A DNA stretch of 64,000 bases from Azadirachta indica (taxonomy: Eukaryota > Streptophyta > Magnoliopsida > Sapindales > Meliaceae), in the NCBI GenBank assembly GCA_022749755.1, contig CM040453.1:18051368-18115367 (forward strand), written 5' to 3'. Below are positions 37,907 through 49,895 of the stretch, piece by piece; positions within the stretch are counted from its first letter, which is position 1; each line of letters begins with the position of its first letter. The notes beneath the pieces are model-generated. The model saw nothing but the letters and a program-made list of their open reading frames with translations, did not search any database and was not told the DNA's origin. Both the position numbers and the translations under genes were made by a program.

Positions 37907-40356
37907 TGCTGAGTGCCGAAAAAAATCTATGTATAACTAACCACGTCGATATTCTATTTGACTCGATTAAATTATACATTCGTTACGCTCTATCATGATT
38001 AACTATGAAGTACTTGATCACCTATCTATCTCACAATATCCTAAGTGCTAATTTAATTATTTAGATGTTGATGTCCTCTCAGTTTCACAAGTACCCAAAT
38101 TGTATTACCTTAAATCAATAAACAACTTAATCTTTTTCAAGCATCAAATTTTTTATTAATAATCATCTAATTTATCATACAACAAATTAGTGTAAACACA
38201 AATGAATTGAAATTTACTAACATTAACAAAATACTAAATATCCAAAATATGGTTCAGATAAACTATATCAAATCCCTAGAACATAAAAGTTAGCCTAATA
38301 TAAAAGAATCCATAATACAAAGCAATTAGAAATTTATAAGCGCTAACATTAAATTAAGACAATAACAACAATATAAATTTCAAGACAAAATAAAGAGAGA
38401 AAGAGATAAAACTAGAGAAATCGATGCTTCAAATTTGCAAATATTCAAGTATTCTCTCGAATTCCTTAAAAAAGTGATGATTTTTCACCTCTCTTTCTCT
38501 AGAAATCTCCTCTCCTTGCGTATTTCTCTTCCTTTCTCTCACATTTTTTCTTCTTGGATATGGTGGCTAATGTTGCAAAAAACACAAAACCCATACTTTT
38601 ATTCAAGTCTCGTACATCCAAAACTTATGCAAGGGCTGAAAATGGTCCTTAGATGCAAATAGGTCATGGAGAGCGCGGGGACATAAGGGAATGGCACAAG
38701 AATGCCCCAGGTTCTGATTTATAGAGGAACAAACATTTGTGTGACGCAGGCTTGCGCATGGTAGGCGCGGTCGCGCCAATCTCGCTGTCCTATGGTCTTT
38801 CGCTATTGACCAATGTTTTTTGGCTTGTTCAACACACCCTGCTTTGAATATGATATGCATGTAATATATTGTTGGAAAGCTCCAGATGTCTAGTTTGCAA
38901 CGCAATGAGCGGAACATTATTCCAAATTATATAGAAGAAGATATGACTGTTTTAATAATCCATACTCAAGATGATAGTTTCTGCTGCTTTAACCCAATTT
39001 CCATCAAATTTTCCTCAATTTTGCTTTTCTTGCTTCCCTACAAACAAACACAAAATTTTGTCAAGTTTAAGGTTCTTTTTCACAAATATTTAAGTTCAAC
39101 AGCAGTTAATTTGTGAGTGAAATATTCATTAATCATTCAAAACACTTATGAAGACTATAATTACAAGTAATTTTATTTTCATACTTTGAACACCTATAAT
39201 TAATTATTTAAATGTATGCTTTGATAGAATTGGAAATTTCCAACAATTTTTATTTTAATAAAAATGTTGCAAAGCTTCTTTGAATTAAGTTATAAAAAAA
39301 TGTATATAATCATTGCGCCCTCGTGGATGCTCGCAAACTTGCTCCCATCGCCACCACTTTAAGCCATCAACCTTCCAAACTCACTCGTGTACATTGTTTC
39401 GATTGGTTGAATTAAGTTCCAAGTTCTTATACCACAGTGTCTTGTTTAGGCTAAGTTAGAAAGGATTTATGTAATATTTCCTATTTTATGCAAGTATGGT
39501 ACTTACTGGTTATACTACTTTTGGCAAAGATGGTTGCATGTTTGGTAGTTGGTGTTGTTTTTAGCATATTGGATTACATCTATTGTTGGCTTGCTAGAAG
39601 AATTTTGTTTTATTGATGTGGCTGGGTTCTGTTTGTGGACTTGCTGGATTATGCAAGTTTGGAATGTTGGTATTGAGTATTGTCCTTTGTTAAATTTGAT
39701 TTACTTGTTTGTCAAGTTCTACATACTGAGATTACGTTGCAATTTTTTCCTTTTCCTTTCCATATGTGTGTACATGATTTCTTAGGCCTGGCCCTTCTTT
39801 TCATTTGTCTTATTATTTTTATTTAATTTATCCTTTTTGAGCATTTGCATGGATTTTACTTAAAAAAGATAGGAAAATGACATTATTTTAGACAATTTAT
39901 TTTTTTAGTTGGTCAACAAACAGTCAAATTGGAATAATTATTGTACAGAAGAGGTTTGTGTTAACTGTAACAAAACTTCTATGTAGATATGATTTTTATA
40001 AACCTTAGGGGAAATATGTGAAAATACTCATTTCATAAAATATAATATAATTATTTAAGATATATTAATAATATTGATAATAATATTATTTTATAACACC
40101 TTAATAGTGTAATACCTATTCATATGTAATAAATTTATTCATTTTATAATGTATTTATTTTTGTTATTTTCTTTATATTATATATAAAAAATATATTTTA
40201 TTTAAATTATAATATAATCATTAACATTAAATTAAATATGTCAAAAATAAATAAATTTTGTATTTATTAATAAACTAATATTCGTTTATACTTTATTGTA
40301 TTTAATTTCTAATACATAATTAATACTAAATTATAAATATATTATAAATAGATAAC
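37907..40356. repeat. dispersed repeat copy B, about 2.4 kb
   Basis: It follows copy A directly in the same orientation. It has the full left end (CTATGTATAACTAACCACG at about 37928) and loses its AT-rich tail at about 40356, where the 260-bp tandem array starts. Short open frames here are not conserved with A and C and are unlikely to be coding. Confidence 0.7.
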
Positions 40357-40359
40357 TTT

Positions 40360-41480
40360 AAAAAATTAAATTACAATGTAAAACTCATATATAAAACATA
40401 ACACTTGTAAACGTTAAAATTAAAAAATTAAAAAAATAAAGCTAACATAAAGGGTAAAAATAAACATTAATTTCATAAACTCAACATAAAAAAATATATA
40501 AATGCATTAAAATACATGTAAATTAACATTGAATTATCAAATAACAACGAAATAATTATAAACAAAATAAAGAATTATAATTGTAACGTAAAAGTTATAC
40601 ATCTATATAAAATTTGTAATTTTCAAATAAAAAATTAAATTATAACGCATAACTTATATATAAAATATAACAATTATCAAGATTAAAAATAAAATATATA
40701 CCAACATAAAAGAGTAAAAATAAATATTAATTTCATAAATTTAACAAAAAAAATATAATGCACTAAAATACACGTAAACTAACATCAAATTGTTAAATGA
40801 CAACATAATTGTATTAATTAAACAAAACAAAAAAATATAGTTGTCATATAAAAGTTATAGATCCACATAAATTTTGTAATATTCACATAAAAGTTAAACT
40901 ATAATATATAACTTATATGTAAATTAAAATACTTGTAAAAGTTAAAAATAAAATATAAGCGTATATAAAGTAGTAAAAATGAACACCAGTTTCATAAATT
41001 CAACATAAAAAATATAAATGCATTGAGATAATTGTAAATTAATATCAAATTATCAAATAACATCAATATAGATGTAAACAAAATAAAAGAATTGTAATTA
41101 TAACATAAAGATTATAAATCCACATAAAATTTGTACTCTCTATATAAAAGATTAAATTATAACATGTAATATATATATAAAATAAAATACTTGTAAAAGT
41201 CAAAAAAAAAAAAAAATAAAACATAATAAGCCAACATAAAATAGTAAAAATGGACATTATTTTCATAAATATAACATAACAAATGTAATTGCCATGAGTT
41301 AGCATAAATAAACATAAATTAATAACTAACAATATTATAATTGTATATGGAATAAAAAGAATATAAATTAAGTATAAGGATTATGAATCTACATTTTACT
41401 TATCTTGATATAACAAAAAAAATTAAATTACAATCCTAAAAAAAATGTTAAAAAATACAATAATTGTAAAGTTTTATATT
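40360..41480. repeat. tandem array of a ~260-bp AT-rich unit
   Basis: A landmark (TTAAATTACAATG or a variant) occurs at about 40366, 40635, 40894, 41152 and 41423, giving spacings of 258-271 bp. Between landmarks the same order recurs: 'acttgtaaaagttaaaa', 'ccaacataaaa.agtaaaaat', 'ttcataaattcaacataaaa', 'aaattatcaaataacatc' and 'catccacataaaatttgta'. There are about 4.3 diverged copies. Confidence 0.75.
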
Positions 41481-41739
41481 TAAAATAATATTATTATTAC
41501 CATTATTATAATATAAAAAAGTATATGTAACACATAAAATATATTTTTTCCTAAATATATGGGTATGCTTTACGGTAGGAACAAAAAATGATTATTGATA
41601 TATTTAATTTATTAAATATATGGGTATGAATCTCCTCACCTCTTCTATCTCCATCTAAATTTTCAAACTTGAATCCAAATGGGGATCAAGATAAGTATTT
41701 AGGCCTGACGAAGATTCACCAAGGGTATGAATCTTAGCT

Positions 41740-42100
41740 ACCTTTTCCTATTCTGTAAAATTTTTTGAACTTTAATCAAAATATGGCTTTCAGCCAGACC
41801 CAAATTCATGAATCTGGATCAAATTTCTAATGGATCAAATTTTTAATTCAAATTACTTAGTAAGGATAAAATAGTAAAATGAAAAAAATCTGCTAAATTA
41901 ACCATGGGTTTAATAATAATATAAATATTTTTCCTTTTGCTATCAAAATTTTCAAATTTTAACAAAATATAGGCCCGACTCTGATTTATTGGACCTAGGT
42001 TAAATTTAGAATTCAAATTATTTAGTAAAGGTAAAACAGTAAAATAAAAAAAATCTATTAAATTACGACGTATTTAATAAAATATAAATAATTGTGTAAA
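41740..42100. repeat. diverged ~190-bp tandem duplication
   Basis: The order 'ttcctattctgtaaaattttt/ttccttttgctatcaaaattt', 'aatatggctttcagcc/aatataggcccgact', 'aattcaaattacttagta/aattcaaattatttagta' and 'aaaaaaatctgctaaatta/aaaaaaatctattaaatta' occurs twice. No ORF. Confidence 0.5.
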
Positions 42101-42109
42101 ATAGTGAGA

Positions 42110-42600
42110 CTTGTCAGTAACTATGACATGTAGTCATAATTTTATTGTTTTTTATTGTAGTCTATGTATACGATGTTACATTAATCAATTTTTATTCAAT
42201 ATGCATATAAATAAACATTGCGTGATTATCGGGAAATGAATTGTTTCCATTGTCATGCCAAACTTTCATTGTCTTGTTCCACTCATTTCTAGGGATAATG
42301 TTGTTTTTTATTTCTAAGATTTTTTAATGTTTAATGGGCAATAATTTACCAAAAACCATGCACTATGAAAGAGATTTGCAGAAGATTTTCCACCGTCGAT
42401 ACACTATTTCGGAAACAAAGTTATAGTGAAAGTCAAATTATGTTCTTAATTTCTTATTCCTGATTCTTAAAGCTCGTGGATTAGTGGATTACAATATTTT
42501 TTATGTCATTATGATCTTGCATTTTAATATTTAATACGTCAATTATGATCTTGAATTTTGTGGTTATCTGGTTCATTTAACTCTCCATTTTGCTTTTATC
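42110..42600. repeat. local dispersed repeat, copy 2
   Basis: Collinear with 44130-44700 (copy 3): 'cattgcgtgattatcgggaa/atgcatgattatcgtgaa', 'cattgtcttgttccactc/cattgtcttgtttcactc', 'gcatggattagtggattacaatattt' and 'cttgcattttaatattt'. A short version is at 33870. Confidence 0.65.
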
Positions 42601-42679
42601 ACCTTTTCATTTATTAATACATTTTCGTAGAAAATTCTCATGGCTTTAATTAAGATAATTCAGACATAATATGCACAAA

Positions 42680-42785
42680 ACTCAAAACATTTATGTTGAC
42701 TATCATTACAAAAACTTTTATTTCTATACTCACAACACCAACAATTAATTATTTAAATGTATGCTTTGGCAGACGTTTTGTTTTT
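42680..42785. repeat. fragment of the A/B/C repeat
   Basis: The phrase 'aattaattatttaaatgtatgcttt', preceded by 'aaaacatttatgttgac', matches part of copies A and B (about 36345-36440 and 39135-39225). Confidence 0.5.
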
Positions 42786-43082
42786 TTGTTAAAACTTTTA
42801 TATTTTATTTGATTTGTTTGAACATGATGGATTAGATGCCGGTACCGTTCATTCATGGCCATATCCATTTGGCATTTCTATAACAGATGGTATCATTATC
42901 AATTTAATTTAAACTTCCTTGAACAAATCTAGTCTAATTAATTAAGAACGGGTAATGAAAAATTTAAAAGATTATATAAATTATAGAAAAAATTCACGTT
43001 AAGCTTCTGGTCAATTTTGCTAAGTCTTTTGGACAATTTAAGTGAACTAGCAAAAAGTAGTTATGATTAAGTTAAAAAATTA

Positions 43083-43148
43083 TATGCTATTATTTCCTAA
43101 ATTTAAGTGGTTGAATCTCATAAATCTTCCTAAACTCAAAAAAATATA
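43083..43148 (+). pseudogene. orphan LRR-exon relic of the CC-NBS-LRR gene family
   Basis: This 66-base segment matches positions about 55748-55813 in exon 6 of the resistance gene. It reads LLFPKFKWLNLINLPKLKK, where exon 6 reads LLFPKLKRLNLIDLPKLKR. About five of every six bases are identical. The flanks are not alignable with confidence. It lies 6.4 kb upstream of the intact-looking gene in the same orientation. Confidence 0.6.
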
Positions 43149-43149
43149 T

Positions 43150-44050
43150 CCTCAGTTAACTCACAATCTTTAATAATCTTCCCTAACACATTTCTCCTCT
43201 ATTAGATTTTAATATGAAAAAACAGCCTTAACGTCAAAATTTTTTGTTAAATTTAATAAATTTTTAATTCATTTTCTATTCTAACCCTGAATAATGCATG
43301 CAAAGGGTTAATCCAACTCGAATTTGTTAAAGTATAGAAGGTAAAAAGAAACTAGTTTACATGGAGTTCAAACCCTTGCACTCAATTGTGAATGCTAGAT
43401 CAAATTAAATTTTATGAATATCTTGAACTCTTAGTATATATACTTTTTTCATATATTAGCCTTATGTTAAAATTATAAATATGATAAATATATAACTTTC
43501 TAACCGATCTTAAATTGAAATGACAATTATAAAAAAAATATTTTATAGTTATACTTGTGTAATTTTTTGAAAAAGTTGGAAAGATAAATTAATAGTTATT
43601 GATTTTATAACAGTAAACTAATAATGATTTTGTAAGAAAAAAATAGCATAGAAAACAAACTAATAATTAGTGTATAGATTTGTTGTAGAACCTCTGCCTA
43701 TGCAAGTAGAGGCAATATGTTTCATATCAAGGAATCAATGTGTCAATCACCCTTAACTACCTTTTGTTTTTCAATCAAAATTTTTAAAACTTAGATGTGC
43801 CAATTGCCTTTATCAGTGACTGGTACCAACGTCCTCTAAATAAAAAGTAATAGTTCAATCCCTCCCTATATATAGTGGGACTGATTTTTTTTAAAAAAAA
43901 TAATAAAAATAAATTTCATTTAAATTGAATCTAAATTTTTTACCTATATTAAATTAAATTTGATTAAAACTTTCAATTTTTAATAAATTTTTAAAAGTTA
44001 TACATGTAATTTATAATATTTTAAAAAATAAAGATATAGGTGTAAGCTTT
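43150..44050. other. AT-rich intergenic DNA
   Basis: No gene. A segment at about 43690-43880 with GTAGAGGCAATATG and TTCAATCCCTCCC has the look of a decayed transposon but could not be classified. Confidence 0.35.
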
Positions 44051-44129
44051 AACTAAATTCATCGGATCTAAATCGAATTTCGAATTCAAATTATTAACAA
44101 AGTATTTAATACCAATGTAAATAGTTGCT

Positions 44130-44700
44130 TCAAATAGTGGGACTTTCGTATAACTATTACATATATTTATACTTTTAGTTGATTCCATTGTACTGTATAA
44201 ATGACGTAACATTAATCCATTTTTATTCTATATAAATGCATGATTATCGTGAATATTTTGTCTTCATTGACACACCAAACCATCATTGTCTTGTTTCACT
44301 CGTATCCGAGGGATAAGGTTATTTCTATTTTTTAATATTTTTTTAATGTCAGTGGGTAATACTTTAATATGTTTACCTTCATTGACATACCAAACCTTCA
44401 TTGTCATTGTGAAACAAATCTCATTATTATTGGATAACTATTACAAAGATAAGGTTGTTTTTTTTTTTTTTCATTTTTGATATTTCTTTAATGTTAATGG
44501 TTAATACATTACAAAAGGCCGTGCACCATGAAACAAATTTGCAAGAGATTATCCGTCGTCCATCCACTATTTTGAAAACAAAGTGAAAGTGAAAGTATAA
44601 TTCTTAAATTCTTAAGCATGGATTAGTGGATTACAATATTTTATATGTCACTGTGATCTTGCATTAAAATATTTTATACGTCAATTATGTCACGAAGCTT
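44130..44700. repeat. local dispersed repeat, copy 3
   Basis: Collinear with 42110-42600, with an internal re-duplication of 'cattgacataccaaaccttcattgtc' (44255-44300 and 44375-44410). Confidence 0.6.
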
Positions 44701-45006
44701 AATTGAATAATTTCTGTCATTTTATTTAGGTATCATTGTTTATCACAATCACATTCTTTTATTAAATAAATTCAAAGTAAGGTAAACCAAATTCTTTTAT
44801 TAAATAATTACTATGGTTATGATAATTTAATTTTATTCAGCCAAACCAAATTTTGAATACATGAAAAAAAATAATACAATTAAACAAAGAAAACATATGT
44901 GATGAGAGTTCTACAGCCTTCACTTCACTTAATTCTGTCCATATTTATCCTATTTAGTCATCGTCAACATGTTCCAATTCAATTCATTAATTATGAGTTT
45001 ATAAAT

Positions 45007-48000
45007 CTCTCGAATGCAGAACAAAGTCTATATATAACTAACCACGTTAATATCTTATATGACTCTGTTAAATTACACATTTGTTACGCTTTATCATGAT
45101 TAACTACGAAGTACTTGATCACCTCTCTATCTTATAATATCTTAAGTGTTAATTTGATTATCAAAGTGTTGATATCCTCTCGGTTTCACAACTATCTAAA
45201 TTGTGTTACCTTAAATCAATAAACGACTTAATCTTTTCCAAGCATCAAATCATTTATCAATAATCATCTAATTTATCATACAGCAAATTAGAGACATTAA
45301 ACACAAATGAATTGAAATTTACTAACATTAACAAATACTAAATATCTAAAATATGGTTCAAATAAACTATATCAAATCCATAGAACATGAAATTTAGCCT
45401 AATATACAAGAATCTGTAATACAAAGCAATCAGAAATTTATAAGTGCAAACATTAAATTAAGACAATAACAACAATATAAATTTTAAGAAAAAATAAAGA
45501 GAGGAAGAGATAAAACTAGAGAAATCGATGCTTCAAATATGCAAATATTCAAGTATTCTCCCGAATTCCTTTAAGAAATGATGATTTTCCACCTCTCTTT
45601 CTTTAGAAATCTCTGCCTCCTTGGATATTTCTCTTCCTTTCTCGCACATTTTTTCTTCTTTGGTATCATGACTAATGTTAGAAAAACACAAAACCCATGC
45701 TTTTATTCAAATTTCCCGCATCCAAAATTGACCCAAGGGCGGAAGATGCCCCTTGGATGCACAATAGGTCACGAAGAGGCGTGGGGATGCGGGGGAATGG
45801 CGCAAGCATGCCCCAGGTTTTGTTTTGTAGAGGAACAGTTGTTTGTGTCGTACAAGCTCGTGTGAGGTAGGCATGGCCGCGCCACCCTTGCTGTCCCGTG
45901 GTGTCTTTCTCCATTAACCAATGTTTTTTAGCTTGTTGCATACACCCTGCTTTGAATATGATATACATGTAATATATTGTTGGAAAGCTCTAAATGTCTA
46001 GTTTACAAGCAATAAGCAGAACATGATTCCAAGTTATATGGAAGAAGATGTGATTGTTTTAGTAATCCATACTCAGGATGATAGTTTCTACTACTTTAGC
46101 CCAATTTGCACCAAATTTTCCCTAATTTTGCTTTTCTTGCTTCTTTACAAACAAACACAAAATTTCATTAAGCTTAGCATTCTTTTTCACAAATTTTTAA
46201 TTCATGAGTGAAATACTCATTAATCATTCAAAACACTTATGAAGACTATAATTACAAGTACTTTTATTTTCATACTTAGAACACCCATAATTAATTATTT
46301 TAATAAAAATGTTCCAAAGCTTCTTTGAATTAAGTTATAAATGAAATATATAATTGTTGCGCCCTCGTTGCTGCTCGCATACTTGCTCTCATTGTCACCA
46401 CCTTAAGCCATCAACCTTTCAAACTCATTAGTCTACATTGTTCCGATTGATTGAATTAAGTTCCAAGGTCTTGTACCACGGTGCCTTGTTTAGGCTAAGT
46501 TAGAAAGGATTCATGTAATTTTTCCTAGTTTATGCAAGTCTGGCAATTATTGGTTTACTGCTTTTGGCAAAGATGGTTACATATTTAGCAGCTGGTGTTG
46601 CTTTTAGTATATTGGATTATGTCTATTGTTGGCTTGTTGGAAGACTTTTGTTTTACTAATGTGGATGGGTTCGGTCTGTGGGCTTACTGGATTATGCAAG
46701 TTTGGAATGCTGAAATTGAGTATTATCCTTTGTTAAATTTGATTTACTTGTTTGTCAAGTCTTACATACTAGATTATGTTATAATTTTTTTCTTTTTCCT
46801 TTCCATATATGTATACATGATTTCCCAGGCTTAGCCTTTCTTTTCATTTGTCTTATTATTTTCTATTTAATTGATTCTCTTTGAGCATTTGCATGGAGTT
46901 TGCTTGAAAAAATAGGAAAATGAGCTTATTTTAGATATTTTATTTTTTTAGTTGGCCAATAAATAGTGAAATTGGAAAAATTACTATATAGAAGAGGTTT
47001 GTGTTAATGTAACAAACTTTCTAACTATCTGTAATTTCTACAAACCTCAAGGGAGGTATGTGAAAATACTCCTTCATAAAATATAATATATTTACCTAAA
47101 ATATATTAATAAAACTATAATAATATTATTGAAATATTATCACATGCCTCTCCTAAAGTTTGGACTTATATCACTTGAAGAGGAAAAATGAAGTTTGTAT
47201 CACATACCTTCCCTATGGTGTTAATCAACAGTTAGTTGACTGTCACATTTAGGGACAAACATGTAAAAGCAGCAAGATTTTAACAATTGCTTTACTATTT
47301 GAACTCCAACAAAACAAAGAAAAACTCATTTAAGAACCTCGAGTCCATAAACAAATCTTTTTCGTCGAGTTATATGCGAAATCCTTAAAGAATAGATTGG
47401 ACGGACATATAGTCTTCAAACACTGATCGGATGATGCGGAGACTCGTAAAATATACGATAATGCATTTTTCAATTCCTATGATTAAGATTAAGGGTGTTG
47501 AAGCTGTAATGAAGTTTTATTATAAAGAGTTACAGAGTCAATTAGTTCAGATACGGTACAAGGTTGGGCTAGGGCTGGCTTAGAAACTCGGGGTGCCCAG
47601 AAGCAGATAAGGGTGTTAGCAAGTCGGACGCAGTGGAAAACAGAGATTTTTCTAGAGGAGGTAGATGTACGGTTAAGGATGGGATTTTTTATGCAGAGCT
47701 GTTAGATATCTTTGAAGGATGAGCAGTTTAATGGGAATGACATGTTGTGAATTTTAATTGACAATTAAGCCTACGATTGCCACATTGATTTCGTGACTTG
47801 AGTGTGTAAGGAATCGCTATGAAAATTGCAAAGATGGAAACTTCGGAATTGAAATTTGGACAAGGAGAGGGTGAAAGAAAAAGAGAGAGAAGAGGATATG
47901 ATGGAGTTTGCTTTTCATTGATTAGAGAAGGAAGGAGCTACAAAAACGGTGCATTTTGGCATGACGTGAGAGAGACATAGACAGATTAAAATGGTATTGG

Positions 48001-48890
48001 GATGTGGGTGAGGTTGGTTAAGGTAGTTGGAAGATACAGTTTGTTTTTGGTTTTATTTTTATTTTTTTCTCATTTTATGTCTTTTTCACTTCAATTGATA
48101 CGGAAGTTTAGGTTTCTAATGCTTCTATGCTTATGTATAATCACCTCATCTTCACGCCAAATAATACATCAATGCAAATGCTGTTCAAAAAGTGTAATAG
48201 AGGGTATTTCAGTAAATTCACCATTTTATGTTAATGGACTAACCTTATAATGGAGGTATATGATATAATCTTTATTCTTTCTCTCTAAGTGATACAAACT
48301 CAAATCACGTGATAATACTCCTAATATTATTTTATAACACTTTAATAATGTAATACCTATTCATATGTAATAAATTTATTTATTTTATAATATATTTATT
48401 TTTGTTATTTTCTTTATATTTTATTTACATATAAAATATATTTTATTTAAATTATAATATAATCATAAATATTAAATTAAATATGTCAGAAAAATAAATA
48501 AATTTTGTATACAGTAATAAACTAATATTTATTTATACTTTATTGTATTTAATTTTCAATGCATAATTAATATTAAATTATAAATATATTGTCAAATAGA
48601 TAAATTTATATTTTAGTTATTACATATTTATAAATATTTTATTCTCAATAAATACTTGTTATTATGATTATATTTAATATTTTAAAAATAATTTTTAATT
48701 AATAGCATTAAATAAGAATATTATAATATTTTTTGATAAATATCTATTTCTGTTTTAGTTATTATGTTTTTATAAATATTTTATTCTGAATAAATACTTA
48801 TTATTATTATATTTAAGATTTGAAAAAATTTAATTAATTATTATCAAATAAAGATATAATAATTATTTTTTAATAAATAGAAATCTTAAG
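45007..48890. repeat. dispersed repeat copy C, split by a MITE
   Basis: It matches copy B from its left end (CTATATATAACTAACCACG near 45029) to about 47130 and resumes at 48332 in the AT-rich tail shared with copy A. The break is exactly the MITE at 47131-48321. The (TA)n run of copy A is absent here. Confidence 0.75.
47131..48321. mobile_element. Mutator-like MITE, 1191 bp, with 10-bp target-site duplication
   Basis: TAATATTATT is present at 47121-47130 and again at 48322-48331. Copies A and B carry the unoccupied site with a single TAATATTATT. Left end GAAATATTATCACATG; reverse complement of right end GGAGTATTATCACGTG. Similarity continues inward (TTATATCACTTGAAGAG versus TTGTATCACTTAGAGAG) for about 90 bases. 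The interior is GC-richer than the ends and has purine-rich open stretches (47480-48000) but no recognised domain. It could contain captured host sequence. Confidence 0.8.
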
Positions 48891-48899
48891 TAATAATTT

Positions 48900-49505
48900 A
48901 AAATCATTGAGATTAATCACAGCTGGATAGAATAAACTTTAACTTTCATTTTCCCTTATTATAAAATTTAAATGCATAGCTATATTGCAAGAAGAAAGAA
49001 AAGGGAAACAAACAATAATCTGAATCATTTTCGGCCATCAGATCAGGTGCATGCACTTGCTCTAAGCTTTTCGAAATTCTTCATTTTATTGTTATTGTCT
49101 TCTGTAATACATATTACTTTGCTTCTCGTTTTATTTATTTGGCTGCTTAAGCTAAAATCATATCTACTTTTGTTCTTCATTTAATTTTTTTCCTTTTTAA
49201 AATTTACTTATTGTTTTTGTTGATATATGTCTGTCGTGGTGATCTGTTGCTGTTAGACTTTGCTTGCTCATTGAACTTTTCCATTTTTAAGTAGTCTTTG
49301 TTTACTCAAGGATACGTTCGTTGTCTCTGTTTTTTGCGCATTATTTTTCTCTTCTTTCTGACCAGTGATTGTTATTTGTTTTGTCTCTGTTTTTTTCTTT
49401 TTTTTTTTTTTACTTGTTTCTGACCAGTGATTGTTATTTGTTTTGATTTGCAAATAAAAGGAAATAAAAAGAAGAAAGACAAAGGAATATTCAGTCATAA
49501 GAAAC
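48900..49505 (+). promoter_or_regulatory. promoter and leader region of the CC-NBS-LRR gene
   Basis: A TATTATAAAA element at about 48957 could be a TATA box. A CAG/GTGCATG donor-like site at 49046 and an AAATAAAAG acceptor-like site at 49460 could bound a leader intron, which is common in plant genes. A 29-base direct repeat (starting TTTCTGACCAGTGATTG) lies at 49355-49383 and 49417-49445. The region is T-rich, in keeping with an intron. All of these assignments are inferred. Confidence 0.3.
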
Positions 49506-49895
49506 ATGGCAGACGGCGTGGCGGCAGAAGTAGGAAAAGCCGTTGTTTCTGGGATTGCATCAAAAGTTACAGAGATATTCTGGGATCCTATTGTACGGGA
49601 GACATCCTATGTCTTCAAATACCAGAACTACGTCCAGAAGCTGAGCAGTCAAGTTGTGAATCTCAAAGACAAAAGTCAAATGGTGGAACAACCCGTTAAG
49701 GATGCCGAAACACAGGGTGACGAGATTTTTGATGCTGTGAAGAAATGGGTAATTGAGAAGAATAAGATCGTTGAAGTAGCAGACAAATTAATCAACAAGG
49801 ATGAAAACAAGGCTAAGAACAAGCGTTGTTTCGGAGGGTTTTGCCCCAGTTTGATGGCTCGCCGAAAGCTCAGCAAAAAAGCAGTGAAAGCGTAA
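49506..49895 (+). CDS. coiled-coil domain ORF of the CNL gene (129 codons, then TAA)
   Basis: This is the reading frame as written. It starts MADGVAAEVGKAVVSGIASK at the first ATG after the leader and contains YVQKLSSQVVNLKDK and the CFGGFCPSLMARRKLSKKA motif that normally precedes the NB-ARC linker. The TAA comes right after KAVKA, and the same frame continues as QVATDLLATGNFSKVSYRP. If translated as is, only a short CC-domain protein would be made. Isolated CC domains of some CNLs are active, but nothing here shows that this one is. Confidence 0.7.
   Translation: MADGVAAEVGKAVVSGIASKVTEIFWDPIVRETSYVFKYQNYVQKLSSQVVNLKDKSQMVEQPVKDAETQGDEIFDAVKKWVIEKNKIVEVADKLINKDENKAKNKRCFGGFCPSLMARRKLSKKAVKA

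Noticed and set aside
41063..41332. 89-codon hydrophobic minus-strand ORF
   Set aside because: It lies within the AT-rich 260-bp tandem array, and the translated hydrophobicity comes from base composition.
40360..41480. CRISPR-like array
   Set aside because: The units are ~260 bp and diverged, in a plant nuclear context, with no short repeat-spacer pattern.
45578..46211. ORFs of 62-96 codons in repeat copy C
   Set aside because: Equivalent frames in copies A and B are not conserved, so there is no sign of selection for a protein.
49427..49699. Overlapping 90-codon ORF at the start of the CNL gene
   Set aside because: It reads the CNL first exon in another frame. The CC-domain frame from 49506 matches the protein family.
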